The translations under genes and the position numbers were made by a program. The notes under the pieces were generated by a model. The model did no database searches, had not been told where the DNA came from, and saw nothing but the letters and a program-made list of their open reading frames with translations. A DNA stretch of 64,000 bases from Oncomelania hupensis. Lineage: Eukaryota > Mollusca > Gastropoda > Littorinimorpha > Pomatiopsidae. Positions 31,501 to 44,400 of this stretch are shown here, in pieces (the first letter of the stretch is position 1; the number at the start of each line of letters is the position of its first letter). The DNA is taken from the NCBI GenBank assembly GCA_036898135.1, contig CM072515.1, positions 47,689,469-47,753,468 on the forward strand, in the 5' to 3' direction.

Positions 31501-34182
31501 AAGAAGAAAAGAGGTGGCGGTCGGCCCAAGAAAGTGGTACAGCCGGTCAAAGTCATTCCTTGGGAGTTGGCTAAGGGTTCTCGAGGCTATCCCACGATTC
31601 TGCCTAAAATTACGCAGACCATGGCTGTGAGACCTGTCACTGACCAGGCCAGTGGACAAACCTTTTGGACATGTATTCCTATAGTGCCCCAACACTCTGC
31701 TGCTCCTTCAGCGGATGTACACCCTGCTGTATCAGAAGATGCTGTGACATTTTTTGATAACGATACTGTAGATGTCAGTCACATTGATACCACAGCTACA
31801 AACCCTTTGGACGCTGCCATGGATATTTGTTTACCGGAACTGGTTGTACAACCCAAGAAGTCGGGCCGGAATGCGTCAGCTTCAAAACGCACCAGTCACT
31901 CACACACATCAACGTGGTCCAATGTGAGTGGTAGAGATGAAACTGAAATTATTGATGATGATGACGATTGTGACAATGGAACGAGGCTTGAAGGTTGTAC
32001 ACCTAGGTACAGTAACGTCCAAAAAGTGGCGTATAGAAAGTTGAAACCAGAAAAAGATTCCACAGCAAAGGACCAATTGAGAAAACTAGCAGCTTCAAAG
32101 TTCAAACCATCTAAGAAATCAGATTCTAAGATACCACCAAATTCCAACCAGGGTCCTTTGAAATTGTCAAAACAACCAAGAGTTGCTTCCACTGATGAGC
32201 AGGCGGCAGGTGTTATTTCCCTTCAGACTGTAGTTATTTCCCCTGATATAGTCCCATTCGCTGGTGCCTCCCAAGGTCAACAGAAACAGTGGCAAGGAGC
32301 TGTGGCATCTCCAAGCTATGAAGCAGCTACAATATTAGTGGATATGGCTAACAAGAGGCAACTAGGCACTGCTGCTGTGACCAACCCACTGGCAAACACC
32401 GCGCAAGTAACAAGCACAGACCCCCTTTCTCCTAACTCTGCAGGCAGACTGGTGAGTTTTGTTTTCTTGACATGCATTTTTTGGCAAGTTCTAATTTTAA
32501 TTTTGCTAGATTATAAAAATAAGTTTATTATTTTATTTTTTTAATTTCTGTTTTGTTTGCATCTCTGTTTTGCTAGAAATAGTACATTTTGCAGCTTGTA
32601 TTTATTTTTATGAAATAATTATTTCTATGTTCTGCTTATTGCATAGCATTCTAAGCGGGCCAGATTCGTTTTCCTTTTAAGTTTATAGATTGTTCCACTT
32701 CAGTGCTTAATAATAATAATACAGGATGCTATGTACGCGCCTTTCCCCAAGGCTCAAAGCGCGGCGATCTATACCAACATACACGCTCACCTGTCTCATT
32801 TACCCTCACACACACCAAATACACATACATCACTCAAACAGGTGGTGTAAAGGCAGGGAGATCGCTATTAGAAGACGGAAAAAAATCGAATTTTTATTTT
32901 TGAAATTTTTTATATTGACTGCATCCTGTACCATTATTGAAATAATACTGATTTGCATACCTGAAGCAAGAATTTAGAAGAATTTATGAAAATATTATAT
33001 TTTGTCCATATTTCACATTCATTGTATGTATCTATTACATTTACAACCCTAATTTTAACATCATTTATAATTTGAAGTCAACCTAAATATTAGTATGTAT
33101 TTTAATTTACAAGGTGACTATGAAACAAAGAAAATTCTTTTTGATGTTGAGGGCCCACAATCAATGCTTGGATCATTCTGGCTCCCATGGTTGTTGTGAA
33201 GGGGTTCACGATTTTACTGTAGATTTGAAGTAGGACTAAACTGGTCAAGGGCTACCACAGCTATAGTCTACATGATTGGCTGTCTCTGGTTTCCTCTACC
33301 TATTATACATGATTAACTAGTGTCCACAGGCAGTGGTGTTCCTAGGATTAGAGGGCAATAGGACAAAATGTCCTAAATCATAAAACTAATCGGACATCAT
33401 GTCCTGACTACATAAAAGCAATAGGACATTCAGATTGTGAAGCGAACCGATTAATGGTGCTTCTTTAAGATCGTTGCAGAGGAAGTATGGTGTCGGTTAT
33501 TTCCCTTTCAAAAGTGTCGAGAGTTGCGGCCCTTTTGTTGTTCGACGGAATGTACTAAAGAGTGATAATAGTCTAACATTGTCCACTATTCAAACTCGTT
33601 TTAACGGCTTTGACACTCCAGTTTGTACAGATGTTTCTTGCAGTGACCGCTCTAGTCATAATACAATCGGACAATGACCGCTAATTTCGCAATAGAATCG
33701 GACATTTGACGGGACACAGGTGTTTGCATTCGGTCATTTTCCAAACGAATCGGACCATGACCGATGTCCGAGGCCTCGGGACATCACTGACAGGGCACAA
33801 ATGTCTTATTTAAATAGTCTGTTGCGATATTGGCATTACCTGGCTGGACTATAGTCTGCAGGCATCAGGAGTGGTGGGGATGGGAAATGAGATTGGTCTC
33901 AAATTAGTTTTAGACATGTGTGTGTGTGTATGAGTGTTTAGTTTTAGTCATTGTTTGTGTGGGCATGCATGTGGATTTACTTGCTTATATTATAATATGA
34001 AAAATGTATGCAGTGTATATTGAGAATTATTTGTGATCATTTGATTTGTGCTTTACTAAACTAAAATGGTGGTCTTCGTTTTTATTTTGCAGAAAAGGAG
34101 CAAAGGAGCTGGCAAAAGAACTGATGAAGAGAAGAAGACGATGAAGAAGAAGAAGTTTAGAGTGAAATATAAGTGTTTGTGA
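31501..34182 (+). CDS. Unrecognised basic nuclear protein with AT-hook, last two exons
   Basis: Coding DNA is open from the gap edge to the donor gtgagt at 32452 (phase 0). It resumes at 34093 after ttattttgcag and ends at TGA 34180-34182. It opens KKKRGGGRPKKVVQP, an AT-hook-like GRP core in basic context, suggesting binding to AT-rich DNA. It continues with a Ser/Thr/Pro-rich disordered region, an acidic run DDDDDCD, several Lys-rich patches, an ordered-looking stretch YEAATILVDMANKRQL, and a basic tail ending KKKKFRVKYKCL that may be a nuclear signal. About 346 residues are visible; the N-terminus is in or beyond the gap. I do not recognise the family. Intron 32452-34092 holds a SINE and a hAT-like MITE. 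Confidence 0.75.
32705..32945 (-). mobile_element. tRNA-derived SINE (family T) 3' part, minus
   Basis: Reverse complement of the second half of the copy at 46675-47080 (tttacaccacctg, atagcgatctccctgcc, tacaggatgc). The tRNA head is missing. The remaining intron to 33330 has nothing recognisable. Confidence 0.75.
33331..33789. mobile_element. hAT-like MITE, 459 bp
   Basis: Left end CAGTGGTGTTCCTAGG; right end, read in reverse, CAGTGATGTCCCGAGG. ACAGG abuts both ends directly (33326-33330, 33790-33794). The interior repeats ggacat/atgtcc palindromes. It lies in the intron of the AT-hook gene. Confidence 0.7.
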
Positions 34183-34698
34183 ATCTGAATGTTCAAAGCC
34201 AAGAGTATGTACTGCGATGCACAGGCTGAAGCAAGTATGGGTCTAAACTTGGGACAAAGTCGTGTCGTATATTACAGTTTTTGAACTGGGATAACAACTG
34301 TTACAAAAACAATTGTTTAAGACATCCATGCAGCAGCTTTCTGTGCAGTATTGAGGCGTTAGGCATTGGTAAATTAGTATTGTTTGTATTTTAAATGAAA
34401 TTCTTTTAATACTTGTTTTTTTGTACATATTTTGATATTAATTTTTACTCTTATCATCGTCCAGCATCAGTATTTTCACCACCACCATAGTCTTCATTAT
34501 TGCTGTCATCATCGTCATCTTCAAAATCATCATTTTCATTCTATTCAAAATCATCATTTTCGTCACTATCATCATATTCAAAGTTATTATTATCATCAAC
34601 ATAGTTTGAAAGTATAATCCTAAGAGCTTTCTTGAATTGTTTAGAACCCCATAGCCCTGAGCGTCTCTATGACATGACAGGGAATTATAAACTGCATA
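34183..34698 (+). other. Probable 3' UTR of the AT-hook gene
   Basis: AT-rich DNA after the stop, with a degenerate CAT/TCA-rich stretch at 34445-34600. The poly(A) site was not located. Confidence 0.4.
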
Positions 34699-35319
34699 CC
34701 CCCGGGGAGGAGGAGAGGGGGCTGGTGCCGGGGGTTTCAGTATAAATAGTAGCCCAATTTTCTGGAAATTTAGTGCTTTAAATTCCCACTGTCGCTGTCT
34801 TTCTTCTTTGTTCTTTCTCATTCCTACTCTGTTCTATCGATCTACTATACTATCTTCTTCGCTAGACCAGTCACCTACCTTTTTTCTTGAAAACTCTTCC
34901 AGGACAAAACTCCTCATTTGTGTGTGAGGTCTGTTAGATCAGCTTGGGAATATTGGATGATTTCTGCCAAACGGTCACTGGGACTTCCTATGATGTTATA
35001 TTTAGCAATGTAGGCATTTTATATGTATGTGTTTAGTTGATATTTTATAATGATGTTTGTATTCTTTTTTTTTTTTCGTAAACGGGGGTTCGATAAATTA
35101 TAGCCTCAGCGGCCCCTGCGTGGGATGTCTTTATTGTAAAGTGACGCTGATGGAGTGCCTTCAGTGTTACCACTAGAGTTGTTTCGGCAGATCTTTTTAT
35201 CTTTTATGCGGATTAGGGATGAGCCCTCTTTCATCTAAGTTGTGGTCTTGATTTTGTGGTCCTGATTTGGCTCTTTGCAGTCTGCTGGACTCTGTAAGCA
35301 ATGAGTAACTAACTAACTA
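34699..35319 (+). mobile_element. R600 retroposon copy D
   Basis: Head ggtgccgggggtttcagtat aaatagtag; tail tctgctggactctgtaagca plus (ACTA)n. The 5' extension (cccccggggaggaggagagg) differs from other copies. No clear target duplication was found. Confidence 0.8.
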
Positions 35320-38300
35320 GTGAGTATTGGGTTTCTGTTGAAACTTACTCAAGTTATGCCAATGCTCACCCAGTAATGAAGATTATGTTAATTTGTGTAT
35401 ATACAATCACTGTTATGAAGATTGTGTTGATTTGTGTAATCGGTCATGTGCAACAGTTTACAACATAATTATAATTTATCATTTGCACTAGAATTTGGAG
35501 TATGTATTCAGCTTTTTCAGTAACTGAGTAAGGGGCAAGTATTACTGTAAAATATAATTGATGCTTAGGTTTTGCCAAGAATTTGAGTTTAAGAAAATTG
35601 CACATTAATTATGAAAGGGTGCGTAAGATTGAGTTTGCAAGATTTTTTTCTAAGATGACATGTATTAGTGTAAATGTAAGCTGTGTGATTGCTATATAAG
35701 CTGTGTGATTGAAGATGAATACTGCAAATATCTTATAAGTTATATGTGTGTAACTAGATTGACTTTTCGTGTGATATTTCGAAGGGTCAAGATGCTTTTG
35801 TATTGTGCAGCTCAGATGCTAGAAATCTGTATTATTGCTACATCTACAACTACTACTAGTAGTACTACTACTGCTGCTATTTATGCTGCTACCACCTCTT
35901 CCTCTTCCTCCTTTTAAGTACTACTACTATTTTATATTCCATCAATAGTTTAATACTTTGCTTTTTTCTTTGTAATGTTATTGCAATGTACTAATTACAC
36001 TATACAGACTACTATTAATATTTTCAAATTCAAGAAAAGCATAAGGCTTTTTGAAATAATTGTTTAAAAAAAATTTTTTTTTTTACTTTTATCAGTAATG
36101 CTTATAGAAAGTTTTATTTTGTGGATTGTTGTTTTATAAATATTTAATGAATTTCAGTGTAGTTACAAAGGTATTCATGATTTATAAAACTCCATTTTAC
36201 AGAATGAACAGGATAAAAATCTAAATTTCAATCTTTGTTGTTTTTGTTTTACTTTGAAATTTAGCATGTATTCAGTTGTTGTTTTTTTCTCTTCACAAGA
36301 TGCATTGGTTTTTTTGTTTGATAAATATTAAATACGCTTGTACTTGTTGATTTGATAAACATTTGTTTAATCTGATTGAAATGCTGGAGTTTTGTATTTC
36401 GCTTAATTATTTTTGATATTATTGCACTTAGTTTTGGTTCAGAGATTGGAATCTTCTTTGTTATGAATATAAAAGTAAAATAGAAAAAATGGACACGCAT
36501 GTGTGCAACCTATGTTGCATGCCAGCTTTCTTCTACTTTTATTATGTAACGTCTGCATAAGTGCATTATTCTGAGAATGTTTATAAAACAATAAGGATTT
36601 GTTCATTCAGTTTGCATGAGTTTGTGTAGTGAGTGAGATTGTGTGTGTGTGTGAATGTGTGGATGTGTGAGTGGGTGTGTGTTTATTGGTAGGTAGAGAT
36701 TCAAGTTTCCAGAAATGTTTAGTTTTGAATGCTATTCAGGTTTTGATTTTTGGATGTTTTGACTGCTTGCTTGATATGATTCACATGACTATTCCACCAT
36801 TCATCTGATTTTTCTATTGTATTTTTTTTTCTGGTTACAACTTTCTATCTCTTTATCATTTCAGATTTTCATTTATTTTAATCGTGTTCATATATTGTCT
36901 GTTTTTTTTCTTCTCCATGATATTTATAGTTGTGTAAATATTTGTGGTATTTCTCAAGTAAATTTTTATGGTAGTTTTTGACCAAGTTGTTCGGTGAAAG
37001 GACTTGGTTTTGTGAATATAGATTTTATCTTCATAGAATGTTGTGTGTTTTGTCTAATTTGCAATATGTTTTGCAAAATTACTTTCTTTTTGCGGATGAA
37101 TATTTTTTACTTGATTATGTGTGTGTTCCTGTTCAAATTGCAATACTCAAGATTGCTTGCAAGGTGAAAATGTGCTACTGTACAGGGCTGAGTAATTACT
37201 AAATTAACAATACTGTACGTTATGTAAGTTATTAAATAATTTGATGTAGATTGGTTGTGTGTATGTGTGTATTTGACTAATTATTGGCAGCAGCAGATCT
37301 CGCAGTGTTGTTGTTGGGTGTCTGGCTGGTGGTGGTTTTTCTGTAAAACTTCAGTCAAATGGGGATGAGGAAGGGAAAGAAATTTCTTAAGATTTATAGT
37401 GACTGAATGGTCTATGCAGTTGTACAGTGTGCATGCTTACTGCAGGTGTGTGTGTTGAATCCTGGCCTCATGTCGGCAAACTATTTTTTGCGCATTCTGG
37501 ATCTTAAGAGTCAACCCCAAGCTTATAAGGTGCACAAAGTAAAACGATCCATTTCAGACTCTAACATTAATTCCATCCAGTCAGTTGAACGAAAATTGTT
37601 TTTAAATACCCTTGGCGCCTTGCTTTGAAAATAATAGCACATGTGCGCAGGCACCCAAAGTTGTTACACATTAACACAGGAAGGTAGGGAACTGCTGGAG
37701 AAAGAAGGAACAGAAACGTGCACATTTATTTAAAAGCCCAGTTTATTATGAAGATAAAATTCTGTCATGTACAACTGAAACCAACATAATATGATTTTAC
37801 AATAAAAGGCAAGACAGAGGCAATGCATTTATTTTAATCTCAAATTCTGCCAAAGCTTCATGAGCTGACCCTAAAGCAGAGAAAGGTTTGGTATTTCTTG
37901 GTATGTAATTGGTTTTAGAGCATTTTTAATTAAAAATTGTTCACAAAATCAAAGAATGCTTGTCTAGTAATAAACTGACAGTTGTAGAATTAAAACTGCA
38001 AGAAGTAATTACTCTTGTTTTTTCTCAAGATTTTCTTTGAGAAATGTTAATTATTATTTATGAAAACATCATTACAAAACAGCATCAAAATATTTGTAAT
38101 GACCCATACAATAATAAATAACAATTTTTTTTATATTACACTTTACAGCCAATAAATAACAAAATATTTTAAGATGGCCTAAATAAATTAATGAAAACAA
38201 ATCAACAACTCTGATTAGTATCAGCACAGTTGTACATTTTTGCTGGTTACACACACATTTATATGAAACAATTATTTATAACCAACAGCAATTTTGAGGT

Positions 38301-38640
38301 AGACCAGAAACAATTGTTCTTTTTGTCAGTTTTTAGATTGCTGTGCTAAACCAGACAACTTTCATTTATGAAATTATAACTTTGGGAACAAAAAATCATT
38401 GTCAAGGGGGCAAATGATCCATAAAAATGTTTGGCAATCAAACTCACCATGTATCACACAACAAAGTAATGGGACCCAGAATATAACGGCTTGCTTGAAG
38501 ACCAAAGCACTGGTTATCCATTCATAAAACATACACACATGGACTTGGTTACAATGTTAAAGGAAAGCAACTTGGTTGGTTTAGTTCTCTTCTGTGAATG
38601 TGTGCTCTTCCAAAATACACCGTGCCCATGTTCATACATG
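35320..38640. other. Intergenic or long UTR, no gene recognised
   Basis: AT-rich with many T runs. The short frames at 35705-35917, 36978-37202 and 37407-37628 show no motif. It may contain distal 3' UTR of the AT-hook gene. Confidence 0.5.
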
Positions 38641-39944
38641 CACTCTCTCTCTCTCCCTTTCTCTCTTTGTGTTTCACTTACCTACATTAACACATTCTTA
38701 TTCTTGATCTCCCTCAAAAACGCACACACACAAACACGTGTATTCATTGAGCAAAATATATGAAACGCTTTTGTTAAATTAAAGTTATTCATTCGATTGT
38801 TTTAGTTACTTACAAAACTTATGGCATAAGGAAATTGTGCAAAATAATTATACATATATACATTTGTATACATAAACAATATAACCAAAAAGTTCAAACA
38901 GAACAGCAAACGTTGAAACAAAACAGGGTTTGAACCCAGTGATTAAGTTCTGAAACAAAGCAGTACTTGAACAAATTGAACACATAACATTAACAAAACA
39001 AACAAAATACGTAAAATATTTCACAAAAAAACAAGTTCATTCAGGTTTAACAAACTATGTGTTTCATTTAAATATGGCACACTTTTGGCCAAGTTTATTT
39101 TACCATTTCGCATTTTTGTTCAACTTTAATTTGAATGCATAGATGAACAAAGATAGCACTGAGATAATACTAATCAATTGACACCATAACATTGAGAAGA
39201 AGAAAAAATTTCAATCAAATTTATGTAAATTGTTTCAACACTCTCACAATAATTGCAACTTGCTGTACAATAAGGTGAGCATCAGCAAATTTAAATATTG
39301 CTAGTAGCAAGTCACTGGTATCACTGTTTGATACTCAGGGTATTAATACAGCTACCGGAGCTTTTTTTTATTTTTTAAAGGGGGTACCTGAAAGCACGTT
39401 ATTATAGCATGGAAACTACCATTATACAAGACCATTTGACTAGGTAGACTAGAGAAGACATCAAACAATGCATCAAATGAGGGCTAAAGGCCTTCGACCT
39501 TTGTGAATGGTGTGTTCTGCTATGGTAGTGCATGCAGAGGTGTCAGGAATGCTAGCATAGGCAAGATACAAATGAAACACAACCTTAGGCTTTACCCTCT
39601 TTGTCAAAATTAATCAATACTGTCAAGTCAACAATGCCCACCAAACCAATAATGGCCCATGAGATTCAAGTTCTCCATTGTACTTGTAGACCATATTTTA
39701 CAGTAAATCACTGAACGTAAAAGGACGACTGCTGGATAGAAAAAAAAGAAAACATAAATGAAGTCACATGACCACCAGAACTAATACACTGTATTTCATT
39801 ATTATGTAATAGCCGTGGCAGTTAGATAGATAGATATTCAGTGTTTATAGGGTACTATTTCTAGAAGGCAATATATTATGTAGAATGTTCCAAATGTATA
39901 TATCTTTCTTCAATCCCTCTTTACTTCACCCCACCCCACAATCT

Positions 39945-40168
39945 CAGTGTTCCATACATGGGATGCCTTTATTGTAAAGTGACCAGCTGGTGGAGTGCCT
40001 TCAATCAAAGACGATAGAACAATTGTCTTTGCTTCAATATTACCATTAGGGTTGTTTCAGCAGATCTTTTATACGGATCAGGGGTGAGCCCTCTTTAAAC
40101 CAAGTTGTGGTCCTGGTTTCGTTCTTTGCAGTCCGCTGGACCCTATAAACAACGACTAACTAACTAAC
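39945..40168 (+). repeat. R600 3'-half fragment
   Basis: 5'-truncated copy with ctttattgtaaagtgacca, a ~26-bp extra block (tcaaagacgatagaac...), and the end gtccgctggaccctataaac plus (ACTA)n. The stretch 38641-39944 shows nothing else. Confidence 0.75.
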
Positions 40169-40260
40169 CCACATACCCCAACCACAGATTTTTCTAAAGT
40201 GGTCTAAGACTTAAAACAATCCCTTTCATTTCTGTATTGAGAGTCTTTGTTTTTACAATA

Positions 40261-40855
40261 CAGTGGAACCTCCGGTATCCGTCTCTCTGGTATACGACTC
40301 CCTCCGTTATGTGACCTGAAAACTTCTGACGGATTCACTTCCAATAATAAATGACCTCTGGTATGCGACAACCTCGTTTATGCGACCAGCGACCGTGTCT
40401 TAAGCCCTTTATACGACCGTCTTAGGCAATTTAAAAGAAATATCAGTTAATTTATTGTCTGTACCTTTCGTTTTTTCTCCCATGCTGTTGTCTGCTATTT
40501 CCGGTTCACAAGTAAGGGACATTACTCGCCTACACTGGCTTGTCAAAATGGCGTCGCGCAAGAGAAAAGTTTTGAGTTTGGCAGAAAGTTTTTCCCTGTT
40601 CAAAATGTCTGAAGACACGAATGTTTTCTATTTTTGAAGTTGTGAATAAAAGACAAAGCTAAAAATTAAACATGTTTTAAAGTTTTCTTTGTCAGAGAAT
40701 ACATGCTGGTGAGTGTGAAAATTATGACTACGTACCCCTCCGAGCCTGACCCTCCCCCCCCCCACACCCACCTCTTGTTTCCGGTAAAAGACCACCTCTA
40801 TTATAAGACCGTTTTTTCTCAGATTTTGGACGGTCATATACCGGAGGTTCCACTG
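40261..40855 (+). mobile_element. Tigger/pogo-like element, 595 bp, with transposase remnant
   Basis: Exact terminal inverted repeats CAGTGGAACCTCCGGTAT are flanked by TA on both sides (40259-40260, 40856-40857), the Tc1/mariner target rule. Inside, plus-strand ATG 40549 starts MASRKRKVLSLAESFSLFK, which matches the beginning of pogo/Tigger transposases before the CENP-B-type helix-turn-helix, and stops after 29 codons. A deleted, non-autonomous copy. Confidence 0.85.
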
Positions 40856-40965
40856 TACTTTGATCTCCAATATATTGTATTTGGTATCCACAAATATAGG
40901 TGAAAACTCACTGAAAAGCTGCTAACGTAAATATATTTAACAATGCCCACTTCATTCAAAACGAA

Positions 40966-41022
40966 TGTGGTCCTGATTCGGTTCTTTCAGTCCACTGGAC
41001 CCTATAAACAATGACTAACTAA
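40966..41022 (+). repeat. R600 3'-end fragment (very short)
   Basis: Only the last ~57 bp: gtggtcctgattcggttctt, tcagtccactgg, accctataaac and (ACTA)n. Confidence 0.65.
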
Positions 41023-41433
41023 CTCAAAACAAAGGTCAATAAATTATAATTCTGTCAATCTTAAACAAATATGTTGTGCTTTTGGAAGAAATGTCACAAA
41101 TACTTTTCAACAATCACAACAATGTATTTTACATCAGCAATGCCACCAGAACAATGTGCTCAAATTACTATTAAAAAGGCATCATTAAATAACTTTTAAA
41201 ATTTAAGAAAAAGTAATTTGTATATTTAACAATTTTAAAGTAAATAAATAATTAAATAAATGTCAGAAAATATGCATTTCCCACAAATAAATGTGAAACA
41301 AATCAACAAAACTTACTAAATATTAAAAAAATATATATATATATATACATAGTTACATTTTTTCAAACAACAAAAGTCAAACAAACCCAAAGTAAAAATT
41401 ATTTTGCTGCAGGAATTATTCTGATACTGAGAG

Positions 41434-44400
41434 TTATTCTTTCTTTAGTTTCATCTTCCACACTTTCCTGTCTTCCGGATCCTGGGGTCGCCAGATCATG
41501 ATCGTTATCGCGCATAAGCTAGCCACAATGCCCACCACTGTGGGACCATCTGTGTGGATTTCTTGCGCTAGCCCTGCGAAAAACGGTGACAGCATTCTTG
41601 CAAGGGACAGCAGACTTTGGCTTAGTCCCATCAGCTTTCCTCTACCATGCTTACCTCCCCTACTGATGGTCAGATCCGTTACAACGACACGCAGCATCGT
41701 AGAGACCAAGCTAAGCGGTGCCAAAGCTACAAAGATCAGGGTCACAGAGGGAGCAAAGGTCAGACAGATCAAGGTCACAGCTTGGAGGCACAGGAAGAAG
41801 TAGCAAGCTTTGGAAGAGCTGGAGAAGCAACCTGTTGCCTGAAAATACACTTTAAAATAAGTCATCATCTCATACCAATGTTTCTATACATTTTAAAATA
41901 AAAGTTATTCTATCCTATCCTATCCTATCCCATCTCGTAACTCGAAAGTTGTTGGGACACCACAGATGATCGTTTAACCAGCATACCCCATCTTTTTCTG
42001 TCCTCAGCAACCCTCATGGCTTTGCTCAGTGTCAAACCAGTCCATTCTCGAATGTTTTCCTCCCACCTCTTTTTCTTCTCCCTTTTGTTCTGCCTCCTTG
42101 CACCATGCGTTGTAGGATGGTCTTTGCAAGGCCTGATGCTCTAGTGACGTGGCCATACCATCGGAGTTTCCGTTTCTTCACCACTGTGAGCATGTCATCG
42201 TGCTGTCCAATGGCTTGTGCAACTGTCTGTCAGACTTCATCGTTGGTGATGTGCTGGGTATAGGAAATGCCCAGAAGTCTTCTGTAGCACCTCATATCCA
42301 TGCTTGGTATTCTTTGTTGTAGGTCTGCTGTGAGGGTCCATGTTTCGCAAGCATATAGGAAGAGGGAGATGACAAGGGAGCGTAATAGCCTTACCTTGGA
42401 GGGTAGACTGATGGTCCTGTCTTTCTAAATGGGCTTAACCATGTCAGGGCAGCATACCATACCAATGTTTAAATATGTTTTAAAATAAGTCATCATTCCA
42501 TACCAAAGAAAAGCACATTTGTATGTAGAAATTAAAAAAACAACACAAAAAGTCAAAATGTATTTACAACAACAAAAAGCTATCTCGTCTGTCTTCAACC
42601 ACCTCAAACTCAACCACATTTCTTCCAAAAATTTCAACTGAATTTAATGAGCAAAATAATCAAAAATTCTATCAGCTACATTTTTTAATGAATAGACAAA
42701 TAAGCAAAATAACAGCGTTGAAATATAATGATATTCCCACCTTGCCAACAAAGAATCCTGAGAGGGCAGACATGGTACCACTATAACTCATCATGTAGCC
42801 GATGACAGAAGGACTTGCACCAAATTTCTGTTTCACAGTCAATGAATGGTTGCTTCGGAAAATCAGCATTGAAAATCCTGCAAAAGGGAGTTATTTTATT
42901 TAATAACAGCTATTATCAATTCTGGTTGTGTAGGTGAGCTGCCTTGAGCAGCCCTTTGAGCTTGTAAAGTGCTACATAAGAATGACTCAATATCAACATC
43001 AGCATCATGCAACCCTAGCTGCTTAAACTCCTTAGAATTATTTTATTGACCGGCATTCAATGACCTCTCTCCACATGCTATATTATACACATTATAATAA
43101 TTGTCAGCGCTTTCTTTTACCAAAGCTTGAGGGGTTGATTCCTGCCAGGACAACCTATAGCTTTTTCACCTTTTGGTATGAGACTCTCTCCCTTAAGATA
43201 ATGATATTGGATGCTGTCAATCTAAATTCCAAAATAAACATTGATTTCCTCTCTTTCTTCTATAATAGCAATCTTAGATCACCATGCTTTGAGCTTGATT
43301 GAGAGAAACAAATCCAGCTTTTATTATTATTATTATTATTATTATTTAGTCCTCACTCACCTCCTAAAAATTTAATAAGGAAGAGATCCCAAAGGTCAGG
43401 CCAGTCGATGGATCTGAATGACTGAACCAGATTTTTGCCACTAAATTTGAGTTCATCGCTAACATTTGTCAGCAGAGTGCATGTGGACACGCTTTGCTCC
43501 AACCCAACAGCGCTGGGAGTGTTGTTAAGCCCATTAGAATGTTGAGGTTTGGGGGTAGCTGTGGGTAGTGCACACCACACTAAGGCTGCATAAAAACAAG
43601 AACAAGGTGTAAGAATTGAGGATGTCAATATTACGCATCTACAGCACGTAATAATGGAAATTGAACATTATTTTTAGTGATACAGATTATCTCCCTTGGG
43701 TACACCCAAAAAGCAATGACCACCAACGTGCATTGTTTAATGTCATTTTCTACGAGTTTGGAGATCTCATCATGTACACTGTTGCTTCTGAAGAAATTCC
43801 ATCAAAATAATATCTTGTATCTCATACAGATAGTATGTTACAGTGTTGTATCATATCACCTTGCATGTTCAAGACTTAAATCCGCCCTGGGCTATAAAGT
43901 CAAGAGGCCTGTCTAGAGATAAGTGGGTGGGAAATACAGATGATAAACCTGTCTAGCAGAGTAGATCCCCAATCTTTTGACTTAAAGTCATTATTTGGGA
44001 AAAAGACTAGCTAGTCACACTTTCATCAGGCATATTTTCAATGACAGCAGTAAATGAAAATTCAACAAGAATGTTAAGAATGGAACCTTCAGATAGGATT
44101 CTAGACTGCAGATGTAAAAAAATTGTTGGAAATGTTGACGTGTTAAAATTATTTTTGCAATTAACAAATTAATATGTTAATCGATCAGACAGCAAAATTA
44201 AAATTGTCAGACACCACCATTAATCCTGTGCAGACTTAAACTGATATAATGAACTGGTCCATACAATCAAATTAACATTGTTAACATAGACTGAAGCTTG
44301 GTATCATTATTGTTTGAAGTAATTCAGATATATCAAGTATTGCATTGTGTTCGAATCCACACCTGCGTTGAAGAGAAATATGGCTCCAGCAATGCAAGCC

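Noticed and set aside
30951..32544. Long frames spanning the N run
   Set aside because: The N run is counted as open sequence; only the part after 31500 up to the donor at 32452 is supported as coding.
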